From Aquanectria penicillioides (Eukaryota > Ascomycota > Sordariomycetes > Hypocreales > Nectriaceae), in NCBI GenBank assembly GCA_003415625.1, contig PYIU01000008.1, positions 3,410,001 to 3,474,000 on the forward strand: 64,000 nt of DNA, written 5' to 3'. The first letter of the stretch is position 1. The number at the start of each line of letters is the position of its first letter. Below, piece after piece: positions 1 through 11,773 of the stretch. The notes under the pieces were generated by a model. The model had not been told where the DNA came from, made no database searches, and saw only the letters and a program-made list of their open reading frames with translations. Made by a program: the position numbers and the translations under genes.

Positions 1-553
1 TTTCTCTTATATATTTCTAACACGTGTAACTGTATATCTGGTTTACATTGCCCATTCAATCACAGTCAGGCGGCACTTCGCATCCCCTCGGATGGCCGTG
101 ATGGACCGTCGGTCGGAGAATCGGAGACCCCACGACACATCCTTCTTCGGCACGCTGCATCACGGCAAGTTCAATGTCCGTCCATGAAAACAATCCCGGC
201 CTCTTGCCGAAAGTCGAGAGAAGAACCCTTGTGGCCATTTCACATGGGAGGTTGGCGCTTGAGCCTTGTTTGGTAGCGCTTTAGGATTGACCGGAAGAAT
301 ACTATGGTGGGTCAACGTGTTTTAACAAGCCACTTTGCAATACAGAATGTACAGGACCTGTTCAATGCCGAGTATAATGCTATCTGGTACCTATCAAAAT
401 AGGAAGCTATTGTAATATGCGACGATTATATCTACGTTAATGAATATACTAGTCGTTCTGATTTGTCCCAGTCATCGGCATCAGCATCTGACGTATCAAT
501 TCAATTGTTATTATTGTATTTTCTTATCCAATGCCTTCTATTGACAATCCTAT
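1..553. other. left-edge intergenic stretch
   Basis: No gene can be supported here. A 60-codon open frame on the minus strand (56..238) starts in a reasonable context but matches no family I know and has no visible continuation. The stretch is the downstream flank of the GliT-like gene. Because the window starts here, further cluster genes to the left cannot be ruled out. Confidence 0.5.
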
Positions 554-1573
554 TTAAGCCAGCTCAGCTCCCAATTGAGCAGCCAAGCCACCAGCAGCTA
601 AAGCGCCCATGCCAATTGCTTGTGACACCGCCTTCAGAGGGGTAGCACAATCACCAACTGCGAAAACTCCCTTCACAGTCGTTTCCAGGAACTGTCCTTC
701 AGTCTTGATGTCGCCCTGTGGTGTAAGCTCCAGTTCCAGCTGTTCTGCAAATGGTCCATTCACTTCGCCCTTCGGGCCGTGAACTAGAAACCCCTGTGTG
801 ACCTCGGATCCATCCTCGAAGGTGATGAGAACGTCCGAGTCCTTAGTACCTTTCATAGTAAACCGAGTTATCTTGCGGTTATCTACAGAAATTCGCGTCT
901 TTGCTCCTTGAGTTCCCGTCTTCTCTATGTCAGATAGAATTTGATCTCCGAGACTTTCGACACCATTCGTGTACACAACCGCTTTTTCCGCTAGCCTCAA
1001 CGCCATGCGTGAAAGATGAAGGGCTACGGGCGAAGAGGCACTCAGGTTCATTGCCAATACGCCTGCCGAGTCTTTCCCTCGCTCTTCATATCCATGACAG
1101 AAGAGACAATGGAATCTATTGCTGAGTTAGTACAAGCGAGTATAAACATAAATAAAACAGGTTACCAACATTCCCTTTGCCCAACATTCAGCATAGCCTT
1201 GAATGTCTGGTAGCAGGTCTTTCCATCCTGTTGCTAACACCAACTTTCTTCCCAACCAAGTCTTGCCCTCTGAGTCTGTGATCTCGAATCCATTGTCAAC
1301 CTTCTTGGCTTCGTTGACTTTGGTATCGACGAACTGAATTAAGTCGCCATATCGGCTAGCAAGATCATCTCTGGCCTTTGATCGGAACTCCGAGGGCGAT
1401 TGATGATCCCAAGTTGCTAAGTTGTGCATGTGGTCGGAGGGGTCATTTCTGTAGACTTTGGAGTCAAAAATCGCAACTGTGTAAACCTGCCGAACCAGGC
1501 CCGTTGCTACGGACAGCCCAGCAGGTCCACCGCCAATAATCAGAGTATCGATGATGGGGGTGATAGTTGTCAT
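554..1573 (-). CDS. gliT: GliT-like FAD-dependent dithiol oxidoreductase
   Basis: Two exons, 1573..1170 and 1115..554 (54-nt intron), give 321 aa, close to the usual ETP dithiol oxidase length. The N-terminus has the FAD dinucleotide motif IIGGGPAGLS. The redox pair CLFC lies in the context FHCLFCHGYEE, which straddles the splice join. A second flavin motif, GVFAVGDCATPLKA, lies near the C-terminus. GliT homologues oxidise the dithiol of the reduced metabolite to the disulfide and protect the producer. I chose the start just before the Rossmann motif; the frame extends 64 codons upstream but that part does not look like coding sequence. The gene diverges from the NRPS gene, sharing a 680-bp promoter. 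A general thioredoxin-reductase-like enzyme is the alternative, but the neighbours favour GliT. Confidence 0.88.
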
Positions 1574-2254
1574 TGTAGATATACGGCTTGTCCAGAATTT
1601 GAAAAAAGGCCAGTGATTAATGCCTAGTTGTTGAACAAGCATAAATGAGTGCCCAAAAACCGCACAATAAAAGGACCTTCGAAAATCAGGATACAGATGT
1701 CCGTAGTATCGAGTAGGTGGCCGAACGGCCCTTTGCTTGTGTTTCGGGCCGAGTGCAATCATCACCCGTTTTGGATCTGACCGATTGGCGACCGTAAAGC
1801 TCGAGTAGTGGGTATCCGAGAGATCGCAAATCAGATATCGGTCCGACTAAGTCATTGCGTGGCACAGAACCTTGTCACACCCAGCTATCAACCGCACCGG
1901 TCCGTGTGTATTTGCCTCAGAAGTAGCAAGAGCTAGGAGGCCATTACAGACAACCATTGGACGGAATTATTGCAGTCTCGAGATTTCATTAGGTCAACCC
2001 GAGCGAAACTTATCTGCGGAGGCCATGCGTCGAGGGAAAAATCGAGTATCTGAAAATCTTCATTTAAGAAATACAACATTTCATTCGTTTTAAATGACGT
2101 GATCATAACTCATGCAACATAGTCACTATTCACTGAGAGATGTCTTGCCAACTTATCGACAACATCAACATATTCTGACAGAACCAACAACGGTTGTCTT
2201 GGGACTCTCAGTTTTGGGGCATTTGACCATTGGTGCTAGTTTCTGAGGCCCACC
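1574..2254. promoter_or_regulatory. divergent promoter of the GliT-like and NRPS genes
   Basis: This 681-bp gap separates two diverging start codons. It holds a one-mismatch copy of the GliZ-type palindrome (TAGGTGGCCGA, 1714-1724) and a compressed version with a one-base spacer (TCGGTCCGA, 1838-1846). The NRPS start codon sits in a strong context, CCCACCATGGAT (2249-2260). No remains of an adenylation domain were recognised in any frame. Confidence 0.5.
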
Positions 2255-5200
2255 ATGGATCAATTATTTCTCAACCACGTCAGTGAAGTTTTGGGAGTTT
2301 CTATGTTCGACCTGGACATAGACTCAAGCTTCGTTCAGAATGGCGGGGATTCGTTGAAGGCTACTTCGCTTGCAATCTCTTGCAATAAGGCTGGCATTGA
2401 AATCACTAGAGAGATGATACTCACCAGCAAGGAAATCCGTAGCCTATTGCGGCATTCCGAGAGCCTACCGCTATTGGCATCAACATATCACCACGACCAT
2501 GCCCCTATTGCCATCAAGTCCAAGAGGCAATCTAAAATTCCCACGAATACGGATCGATCAACAACATATGGCTGTTTGCCAGTTACTAAGAGATCTATAA
2601 ATGCGACCGAAGAATCATTGTTTCATACTATAGAGGTCCCCGAGGCGCCACTTTGCGACCCAAAAGTCCGATGCACCGGCGACACGCAACCTACCGAAAT
2701 GCAACTAGCGTTAATTCATGGTACCCTCAAAAGTCCTCGGAGCAATGTTATTCGATGTAAAATGATTCATCGGAATGAACACATTCCAATCCTCAAGGCA
2801 TCGTGGAAGTTTGTCATCCAAACCTTGGACATATTTGAGACTTCTTGGGCCACGGCTTACACCGGCAAAAAGCAACCGGCCTTTGTCTGGAGGACGAGCA
2901 CTGAGACCCCTGAAGATGACACTGGTCTAATTGGCTCCTCATTTACGCTTCGATCATTGAAAGATGGAGACGTTCCTAATCTTTCTGAATTGATTTGGAC
3001 AGTCCATCACTCTCTAATTGATGGTATATCTGTCAATCTGATTCTAGACAAAGTCCTCAAATATGCAAATGGAACTTGCGTACCTGTCAATCCACCGTTT
3101 TGGGACTGGGCTCAGCAACTTCGATCCTATCAAGACGCTCACGGTCACCGAGCGACCCAATTTTGGAAAATACAACATGGACTCTTCGAGCATGCCAAAG
3201 GCACATTTGAGTTTGCACCTCTTGAATGTGATCAAGAGCAGGGATCCAAGACAATAAGTCTACGGCTAGATACCAGAAAAGGAGCAATTATCTCAGCTTC
3301 CAGACAAAACAATGTGACTCCAGCCATTTTCTTTTACGCGGCCTGGGCTCTGGTCCTTGCAAGTTTTTCCGATTCTGATCAAGTTGTTTTTGGAGCCATT
3401 CTGAGTGGAAGAAACTTGCCAACCACGAGCTCAGAAAATGTGATTGGTTCCCTGGTTAACCCTTTACCGCTCTATGTTCTCATTGACAGAGAAAAATATG
3501 TCAATGAGTTTCTAGAGTCACTATTTAGGAGTGTTCTAGATCTGGAACAGCTTTCATGGAGCAACACTGAGCACGGATTTGAAAGATCGTATGATTCGGC
3601 AATGTCAGTTGAGACATGGGAGCACAACTGGGAAGAATACTCCATCAAACCACTCGATTTCTCCAGTACCCAGGAAAGCGATGTTCCTCTAGGCATTCGT
3701 ATCAATATGCAGACTGAAATTCAGTTTCAGTATCAAACTGACCGTCTCCGGGACAACGACGTCAAGACCATAGTCAATTCTTATGATCAGGCTTTGAATC
3801 AACTTCTACGGAGGCACACAAAAATAAAGGCTGTCATGGAAGCCATCTTGACGTCTCCATCTAGGACAGTCCTGGCTACTATGGGTAACTGTCTATCAGG
3901 GAGAACCACGAGACAATCCATAGGCGAAGACCTTGTCACCTTGCATGAGCAGGTTGTCAGAAATCACCCCGACTCGGTGGCAGTAGATGATGGGAAAACC
4001 CAAGTCACGTACCGAGATCTTGATGCAATGTCAAACAACGTGGCCATCCGTCTCTCGCACAAGATTTCCAAGGGAGATGTGGTTTGTGTCCATTCAGACA
4101 AGTCATTGAATTGGATCATATCAATCTTTGGAATTTTGAAGGCAGGAGGAGTTTATTGCTCGCTTGACCCTGCTCTTCCTTCCTCACTAAGGGCAGCAAT
4201 GTTTCAAAAGGCCCAGGCCAAGTTATTCCTTACTCCTCTTACATCCGAACTTTGCGCCACACCTTCCACTTGCCAATTGTTTGAATCTGTGGAGTCGATA
4301 CTATCTGAAGACGATGGTCAAATTACTCCATGGACCCGGAGAGATGCAGCTGAACCATGGTCGAATGCATATCTTTGCTTTACATCTGGGTCAAGTGGTA
4401 CTCCAAAGGGCGTAATGTGCACTCATGAAGGATTGGTAGCGTTCCAAAGCGATTCAGAGGTACGCCTCTTCGCAGGTCCAGGAGTTCGCATATCCCAAAT
4501 CATGTCTGTAGCCTTTGATGGAAGTATCCACGAAATATTTTCAGCACTCACATATGGTGCAACGTTGGTACTTCAACCAGGAGGTGATCCGTTTGGAGCA
4601 TTAGAATCAGCTAATGCGGCCATACTAACCCCCTCTATCGCAAGGGTTCTGGATCCAGCTGACTACCCCACGCTTAAATGGGTGAGTTTACAATATCCAT
4701 CATGAGCAACTGTGACTAATACAGACCTAAGGTATATTTGGTGGGTGAACCAGTTCCCCAATCTGTCTGTAACCGATGGTCGGACCAGAAAGCCCTTTAC
4801 AATATGTATGGCCCAACTGAAGCGACTTGTGGTGCCACAATCAAACGGCTCAGGCCTGGATTGCCCGTTACTATCGGAGCTCCAAACCCCACAACTAGGA
4901 TTTACATATGCAACTCGAAAGGAAATCTGACCCAGCCTGGTATGGTGGGAGAACTGTACCTGGCTGGAGTTCAGGTCGCCCGAGGGTATGTCGGTTTATC
5001 CAAGGAGTCCAAGGAGCGATTTCTGCCCGATAGCATCATGAGAAATGGAGAGATGATGTACAGGACTGGAGATCGCGGATATTGGAATCAAGACGGCGAG
5101 ATTGTTTGTCTTGGTCGAAATGATCGTCAGATCAAGTTGCGTGGATACCGCCTTGACCTAAACGACCTCGAGATTCGCATCGGGCGAGCCGCCCCGTATT

Positions 5201-6951
5201 TAACTGCTGTCGCCCTTGCTCGTCAAGATGACGAGCTGATCGCTATGGTGCAGCCAGTCGGCATCGATGTTCCAAAGCTGAAGACTCAGGTATCCGCCAC
5301 GTTGCCGCACTACGCAATTCCACGTCACATTGTCGCAGTTCAACAAATTCCCATGACACCAGCCGGAAAAATAGATTATCAGGCTGTTGCCAAATGCCGC
5401 GGAATCTCCTATAATAAACGGTTATCTCTTAATGCCACTGAAAGAGTAGTGTCGGAGGCTTTCCGACAAGTACTCGGTCTCCCTAGCACCTCCACCCTTA
5501 CTCCAGAGTCGGACTTTATCCGGCTTGGAGGCCATTCGCTGAAGCAAATACACCTATCTCGCTCACTGACTGAGACCTTTAATTCAAGAATACCGCTTCA
5601 GCTGATCTTGGCTCAACCGTCAATTCAAGGTCTTTCAGAGGCAATTAAAACGCTTACGACGGCTACAGAACCTATCTCCACAAGCCACCCAGCACCCAGC
5701 GACACTGGGATTACACCTATTGAGCATGAGTGGTTGATGAAGTATCAATCCCCTAAAGGAACCTCTTCTTTCAATGTTTGCTTTGCTGCAACATTTGATA
5801 GTAATTTGGTTGATGTCTCGCGCTTGATTCTTTCCTGGAATTCTGTCATGAAGAAGCACAAGATCCTCTCTTCCCGATATCGATTGAACGCCGAGGGGAA
5901 ATACAGGAGAGACTACAGCAGTACTCGGCCCCAAGTGGAGAAAGTGGAAGAATTTGACATTTGGAAAGAGGCAAATCGACCATTTGATGTTGCAAAGGAG
6001 AGTCCAATTCGAGTGTTCATTTCTCGAACAAAGCTCATTGCTCTTATGAGTCATATTGTCGCGGACTATACCACTCTAGCACTGCTTCTCAAGGAAGTCT
6101 CAAATACGTATCATGGCAAAACAGCTCCAAAGCCACTGCACTGTTATGAGCAGACAACCAATTGGATTGGTTCTCCGCCGGAATGCGCACAAAAGTTTTG
6201 GTTGGATTATTTGCAAAACATACCACAGCCACCACCCATCATCTGTCAGAAGCCACGGACCACATATCAGGGCAAATCGTTTACAAAGGCTCTTGAAGGC
6301 GACCTGGGGACCTCTATCTCTCACTTCATGTGCTCGAGGAGCTTTACTGGACAGCAATTAGCTCTGGCTGCTGTTGCCACCTGCTTGGGGTCTCAAGGCA
6401 CTGAGCTGGACATCATTATTGGAGTACCTCACATAAACCGTCGCTCTGAGGTTGACATGGCTACAGTTGGCCTGTTTCTGGAGCCTTTGCCTATCCGTGT
6501 GCGGCATTCGCTCCTTACTAACCAATGTGAGAAGCATATTCCGTCTCTCCCATTGTTACAGTCTGTACAATGCTCTATGCAGTTGGCCTTTGCAAACGTC
6601 ATTCCTTGGCATCAACTTGTCAACATGCTAAACACCGATCGTGACTACCCAAATCATCCATTATTCGATATAATGGTCACGTTTCTCGACGGATCTATGA
6701 TGTCAAATCTGACTATGGACATTCCAACTTTAAAGCCTTGCTACCCACGACCTGGTGGCGCCAAATTCAAGCTGATGTTCGAGTTTATAGTTTTACCCTC
6801 GAACAAGTTAGAACTACGGATAGAGTACGATGATTCGTGTATTTCTCTTGAAATCATACAAGGGCTTGCAGGGAATGTACAGGAAGTCCTGAACATGCTG
6901 CTTAAGGACGACATCGATCTCATTCAAGTTCAAAGTTGGAGTATTTCTTGA
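2255..6951 (+). CDS. gliP: GliP-like nonribosomal peptide synthetase, T-C-A-T-CT
   Basis: Two exons, 2255..4681 and 4732..6951, give 1,548 aa. Domains in order: a carrier T domain with GGDSLKA (Ser33); a condensation domain with intact HHSLIDG (about 251-257); one adenylation domain (about 560-1030) with FTSGSSGTPKG, FDGSIHEIF, YGPTEAT, YRTGDRG and GKIDYQ; a second T domain with LGGHSLKQ (about 1073-1080); and a terminal C domain where the active motif is SHIVADY (S1249, H1250, D1254) with Tyr exactly 15 residues after the Asp. That fits the SHxxxDx14Y signature of fungal cyclising CT domains. Gliotoxin synthetase is A-T-C-A-T-C-T, so the first A and last T domains are absent here. The start is well supported by a strong Kozak context right before a complete T domain. 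The role inferred is assembly of a diketopiperazine, either from one amino acid loaded twice or with help from a separate A enzyme. Confidence 0.88.
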
Positions 6952-7719
6952 TTTCAATAAGACGGGGAGCTCAAAATGGTAGAAATGTAGTTACAAAAAT
7001 TGTTTTTCTGATAGTTGAGACTTTGCTTTGAATTACATTCTGTCTCGATAATCATGCTAGTTTTTCGTCCATGGTGAATAACTTGGTGGTAGCTAATGTA
7101 GCTAATGATACTGACGTAACCTCATAAATCTCCCACCACGGAAAGCCAATGGGGCATGATTTCTACCAAGTCGATGCTTGAATTCTTTCGAGCTCGGTTT
7201 CTTGTTCTCAAATTCATTAATCGATGCTGTTCAGAGCGGTAGAATTTCGTTAGTGAGGTATAGGGTAAGTCTTGTTTTGCGTAGAAGTGGGGTTGCGTCG
7301 GTGGCCGACTCGGCGGCCGAACATAAGTTAGGACCGGCGTTTGGAGGCATGCTTTAATAAGCCTCGGTGGCCGATTCATAGGGCTGGAGTGCATTTTGAA
7401 GCATTAGAATGAAGTCTGAGTGGTTCATTGGTCCTGGCCCTTGGGCCATTGCCTATCAACTCGTAGCCTAGATTGGGTGGGCTTGGTAACCATCGTTCCT
7501 CGAAGGGAATACGTGACTAGTATGCGATGCAAGAATATTTAGCTGTGTGATTAAGAGCATTAAGAAATTCCTCCATAATAAATTGCTATGTCATATGAAA
7601 CACCGATGAACTCTTCGGTTCGTGGTTTCTGAAAGACGTTCTCAGGTGCCATTCCACCGCATTGCATTGACACTTCAAGTGAACCGAATACCACCGAACA
7701 CAACGTTTCTTCAGTCAAA
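6952..7719. promoter_or_regulatory. NRPS 3' flank and promoter of the C-S lyase gene
   Basis: The stretch holds no gene; a 90-codon minus-strand frame at 7122..7394 is not protein-like. It contains the three TCGGN3CCGA palindromes listed separately, 346-422 bp upstream of the lyase start codon. Confidence 0.6.
7298..7374. promoter_or_regulatory. three perfect TCGGN3CCGA palindromes (GliZ-type sites)
   Basis: The sites are TCGGTGGCCGA at 7298-7308, TCGGCGGCCGA at 7310-7320 (spacer one base) and TCGGTGGCCGA at 7364-7374. This is the inverted CGG/CCG pattern bound by Zn2Cys6 dimers and matches the TCGGN3CCGA consensus reported for GliZ in Aspergillus fumigatus. They lie between the NRPS and the C-S lyase gene, and the regulator gene is the next one downstream. 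Direct binding is an inference. Confidence 0.65.
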
Positions 7720-9235
7720 ATGGACGACTCTTATGACATCCTATCTTCTCGAATGAGAGATACTGTTTCTGCAATATTACCGACAGTGGTATCTACAGTA
7801 TCAAATCGAAACTCCTCCAGCATCGACCTCGCTACATCCGAGAATTGGCTGATTAGGCCAGAGCTTCTAGAGCTTTACAAAAATGCCATATCGGAAAACT
7901 TATCTGGCGAAGTAGTATCCACTGAGATATCTCATATAGTCGCAGACTAACTTGAGTTTGAAGCATCTATCATATGCCAAGGGGTTTGGGGGTGATCCGG
8001 CTCTCCTCCAGGCTGCTGCCTCATTCTTCAATCAGCACTTTGAGCCATCCTTATCAGTCTCTCCTGATCACATAGTGGCTACTCCAGGTGCAACCTCTTG
8101 TCTTGATGCGTTATTGTTTAGTATCTGCGATGAAGGAGACGTGGTACTAGTAATGGCTCCTTACTGGAGTTAGTCTTCACGATCCCGACTTTCTATCGAG
8201 AGCTGAGCTAACGAAAGATTAAGATGGATTTGATTTTCACTTTGGCCTCCGAGCTAGAGTGAAACTTGTCCCTGTTTCGGTGAATCTCAATCTAGATCAA
8301 CTACTTGATGATGATCAAGGCGACATGTCAAATCTTCTCGCCACATCTGTTGGCACTGCCCTTCAAAATGCGTTTGAGTCTATACCGGAAACCGACCGTA
8401 TCAAAGCACTCGTCATGACGAACCCAAATAACCCTGTAGCACAATGTTTTGATGAAAGGGCCCTCAGTGAAGCAGCACAGTTTTGTGCTACACACGATTT
8501 GCATTATATCTCAGACGAGTTATACGCAATAAGTGACTTCCAAAGGTACGAAGATACCAAGCACGAAGAAATCATCCCATTCAGGTCGGCTCTAAGTTTA
8601 AAATGGCCTGCTATGAATCAAATGCCAAACCATGATGCAAATTCAAAATCCCACGTCATCTGGAGCCTTAGCAAGGATTTAGGATCAAGCGGGCTGCGCA
8701 TGGTATGTGACTCTGGACTCATTCGCGGCGAGCTGATCTAACACAGTCTTTACAGGGGTTTCTTGTGAGTCAAGGGGCCAGTTCAAAAGCTTTACTGGCT
8801 TCTGTCTTTGCTCTCTCAACAATTCACGTTTCCTCGTTGACGTCACTGGCGGCTACTAGCCTCTTGACATCACCCAAACTCAAAGACTTGCTATGTTTGA
8901 GTGCATCTCGGCTTCATGAAAACCTAGCCATCGCCTTGAACCGTTTTAAATCGTGGGGTCTTCAATTTGCTCAGCCCAGTGCTGGTCCGTACATATTGGT
9001 TCGATTATTCAAATACGCGAATACGCCTGGGGCTGAGGACAGCATGATGCGCAAGGTCAACGAAGCCGGTGTTCTAGTCGCTCCTGCTCGAACATTCGGG
9101 GGTTGGGCCAGGTGTACAAGAGAATCTGACCGTCATGGATGGGTACGAATTACCATAGCTGTCCCCAAGGATAGCTTGCTTAAGGCCCTGGATCGTTTAG
9201 AGAAGGCTTTAAATTTCGGCAACGTCGCTATCTAG
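7720..9235 (+). CDS. gliI: GliI-like PLP-dependent C-S lyase (class I/II aminotransferase fold)
   Basis: Four exons, 7720..7911, 7964..8168, 8224..8702 and 8756..9235, give 451 aa. The three introns (52, 55 and 53 nt) have GT..AG ends, and in-frame stops that seem to break the gene fall inside them. Family marks are ATSENWL near the N-terminus, GFGGDPAL, MTNPNNPVA, YISDELYA and SLSKDLGSSG, where Lys283 should bind PLP. In gliotoxin synthesis GliI cleaves the C-S bonds of the bis-cysteinyl intermediate to give the dithiol. ACC-synthase-like aminotransferases share these motifs, so the specific role rests on the neighbours. The gene converges with the regulator gene, which ends 124 bp downstream. 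Confidence 0.87.
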
Positions 9236-9358
9236 CTCAATGTCTTTTGGAGCATGGCATAGACCGAGCAGCATTACTCCTATTACAATATTGTCAAGAT
9301 TCATTTGATTTCATCTGACAGTTTATAATCCATAAAACCTATAGCTTTTTGGGAATTT

Positions 9359-10524
9359 CTACCTCTCTGATATAGAAACTTTTCCTAGTCGTGATAGAAG
9401 TTGCTCGACTCTGTTTTTCAGCAACACACACCACTGGCCAATGACCCTCTTGTGATTGTCCACATCTGTACCCTGGAACTCTCTCGTAAACCCATGAATG
9501 ATATCTCCACATCTTTGTACCTCGCGTTTTAGAATCCCTTTGGTCATTGCAATTTGCTCATCTCGATCAAGCTCGAACACGCCAAATTGCAGCATTGGCA
9601 GTTTCCCGTGACATGCTCGACCATCTGGTACTCCCCACTTTTGGTTGTTGACCACTTCTTCGAACAAAACGACAATTAAATCCAGGGCGGTAGACACAAT
9701 CATATGGCAGCACCTGCACCTGTGATATTCATCCATGGTCATTATGGTTACCAGGTCAGACATGCAAGCCTTGTTGACTCGTAGGATCTCGTCCAACGAG
9801 TGTGATTTTGACTGCACATGAATCTCCAAAACGCGCAAGATCTTTGACATTGCCGTAATGTGCGGAAATTTTCTTCCATCGTGCTGCACTTTGCGAATCG
9901 ATGGTGTATATGATGCCACGATTGAAGAGTTTGAGTATTCTGGGCTGGGCGGTAACTCTCTTGGGACCAAGGCTCCCGTGACATGAGTTGTAGGCCCACT
10001 ATCCATGTCGACATCAATAGGAAGATGGTCAAAGTTGAAATCTAGATTTAACTGAGACGCTTGAAACGCATGGTTGTCCTCAGGGTGACACGCTGTTAAG
10101 GTCCCTGAAAATAACCCCGCGTCATCCTCAAGTTTGTCGCTGTGAAAGAAGAACTTGTCCGTACTCATAGGCTGTGATGGCGGCCGGTCATTGATTTGGT
10201 GCACTAGTTCGGAGCCAAAGCAATCCAATGCCTCAAAACCGGGCGGCGATTCAATTGGAGACTGGCTGAAATCATGTGATGAATTGTTGTGGTCTTGGTG
10301 CTGTTGGTCCTCGCTCCCAGTCTGACGCTTGTTACGCCGGGACATTCTGCCCACCATAGAGACTTTGTAGATGCACTTCATTCCAGACTGTCGGCATCGT
10401 AAACAGCCGGACTTCTCTCCGCTGCAGCGCACCTGATTCACGCTCATTAACCCATGGCGGCTGTGTTGGAAGGACATGCTGACCTTACCTTGGCAGCATG
10501 GCACTCGGTACACGCCGATCGCAT
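9359..10524 (-). CDS. gliZ: Zn2Cys6 regulator, GliZ-like
   Basis: Exons 10524..10489 and 10432..9359 (56-nt intron) give 369 aa. The first exon encodes only 12 residues. Together the two exons form a perfect C-x2-C-x6-C-x6-C-x2-C-x6-C cluster (Cys5 to Cys32), with CTECHAAK on one side of the intron and the second half CLRCRQSGMKC on the other. A basic segment (GRMSRRNKRQ) follows. The middle is polar and rich in Ser, Pro and Asp; the C-terminal third is helical with Cys- and His-rich patches, as in AflR/GliZ-type proteins. The start leaves only three residues before the finger; an upstream in-frame stop rules out a simple extension, but a further upstream exon is possible. It probably activates the surrounding cluster. 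Confidence 0.8.
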
Positions 10525-11055
10525 GCGCGGAGGCTTTTCCCTGCAGGGGACTTGATATCAGCGACACTGAAGAACCCCTGAGAAGGCGGCTCGGATGCTA
10601 CTGACATGGTCAAATTTCCTTAGCCTAATAAGGGTGCGATTTCGACAGCGACGCTCTTTCTGATGACAGTACAAGGACGTCTTGATGAAATCGTGAACTT
10701 TGACTGAGCACAGGTATATACTTGCGCTTTGAAACGGTTCGTGGATTGGCCATCAAGGTATGAGCGACTAAGATGCTCCACTCGCAAGCCTCCAATGTCT
10801 ACAAACCATGTCGTGGGGGCGTTTACGGAACGCGTTGTTTGGGTGAATCCCATGTGGACGGCGATTCTACGCTACTGTCCACGGATAATGACACATGCAT
10901 AGAGGGAGCAGTGGGCCTTTTGCTGGTCCCCGTAGCCATTCACAAAGTTGCTAATGTTACTCTGCGCCAAATGTTGCGCCACCGTTAAGTGACAATGCTA
11001 AGTTAAGAAATCTGTGTCTTGGCTCCGTGCGACTTTGGCCAAACATGGTAAGTTA
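10525..11055. other. promoter region of the regulator gene
   Basis: The stretch lies between the 5' end of the GliZ-like gene and the 3' end of the DUF1857 gene, both on the minus strand. The short open frames in it are not protein-like. I found no TCGGN3CCGA palindrome, so autoregulation through that site is not suggested. Confidence 0.45.
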
Positions 11056-11773
11056 CTATTTACTTTTCGTCTCTCCTTCTGCCTCTGTCTCTGCCTCCTT
11101 TTGCCACATCGCGAGCTTTCCCTCGAGCTTCCAGGTTCGGATGTCTCGCACAGCAGACTCGCAAGCCCCTCGAGCCAGGGCTGTGTAGTTGACCTCGATA
11201 TCCCTCGCTGCTTGCGATCCAGGCTCCACGTTGTCGAGTTTCAGCTCGTACATGGCTGTGAGGAAGAGCTCTGCCCGCTGAGCGTTATCACTGGGCGACG
11301 TTCCGTGAGACATCAGAAACGTACTCCTGGCGCCGGTACTGGTCGTTGTCGCCTCGACCTGCATGTTCAACCTTTGTGAGCAACGCGAAACCGAGTGACT
11401 AAGAATTAAGTTGAATGCACTGTGTGGCACTGCCGCTATCCCACAAAATAGACTCGAGAAAGAAACAGGGGCAAAAGGTTGGAGGTTCAAGTCAACTTAC
11501 GTGGAGGGGGGGAGCAATGATCACATCCTGGACAAGATCCTCACCAGCCGCTGTGTGAACAGCTCCCTCTGCCAGGGTCAACCTCCGCCGAAACTCGTTC
11601 TCGCCCCCAGAAATGACCTCGCATGACGCTACATAGGGTGCAAAGTCGTGCGGGTTCCGACCTCCCCGTCGAATGCCGTACCAGAGCTCCGTGGGGGTCA
11701 AGATTACAACCTGGTCAGGATCATTGACAGCCTGGGTGAAGGCGATGTTGAAGGAGAATTTTGGGCCAGACAT
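11056..11773 (-). CDS. DUF1857 family protein
   Basis: Exons 11773..11501 and 11358..11056, with a rather long 142-nt intron, give 191 aa. The sequence is typical of the small DUF1857 (AtA3-like, START/SnoaL-like fold) proteins of fungi: FSFNIAFTQAVN at the start, LTPTELWYGIRRGGRNP, FAPYVASCEVI, and ARDIEVNYTALARGA near the end. No enzyme activity is established for the family that I can name. It sits between the regulator and the P450 gene on the same strand, so it may be co-regulated. Its G+C content is visibly higher than that of the NRPS, lyase and P450 genes around it, which hints at a different history. Confidence 0.75.

Noticed and set aside
7912..8755. Apparent stop codons and frame changes in the C-S lyase gene
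   Set aside because: All fall inside three introns with GT..AG ends and branch sites; the joined frame is continuous with the family motifs.
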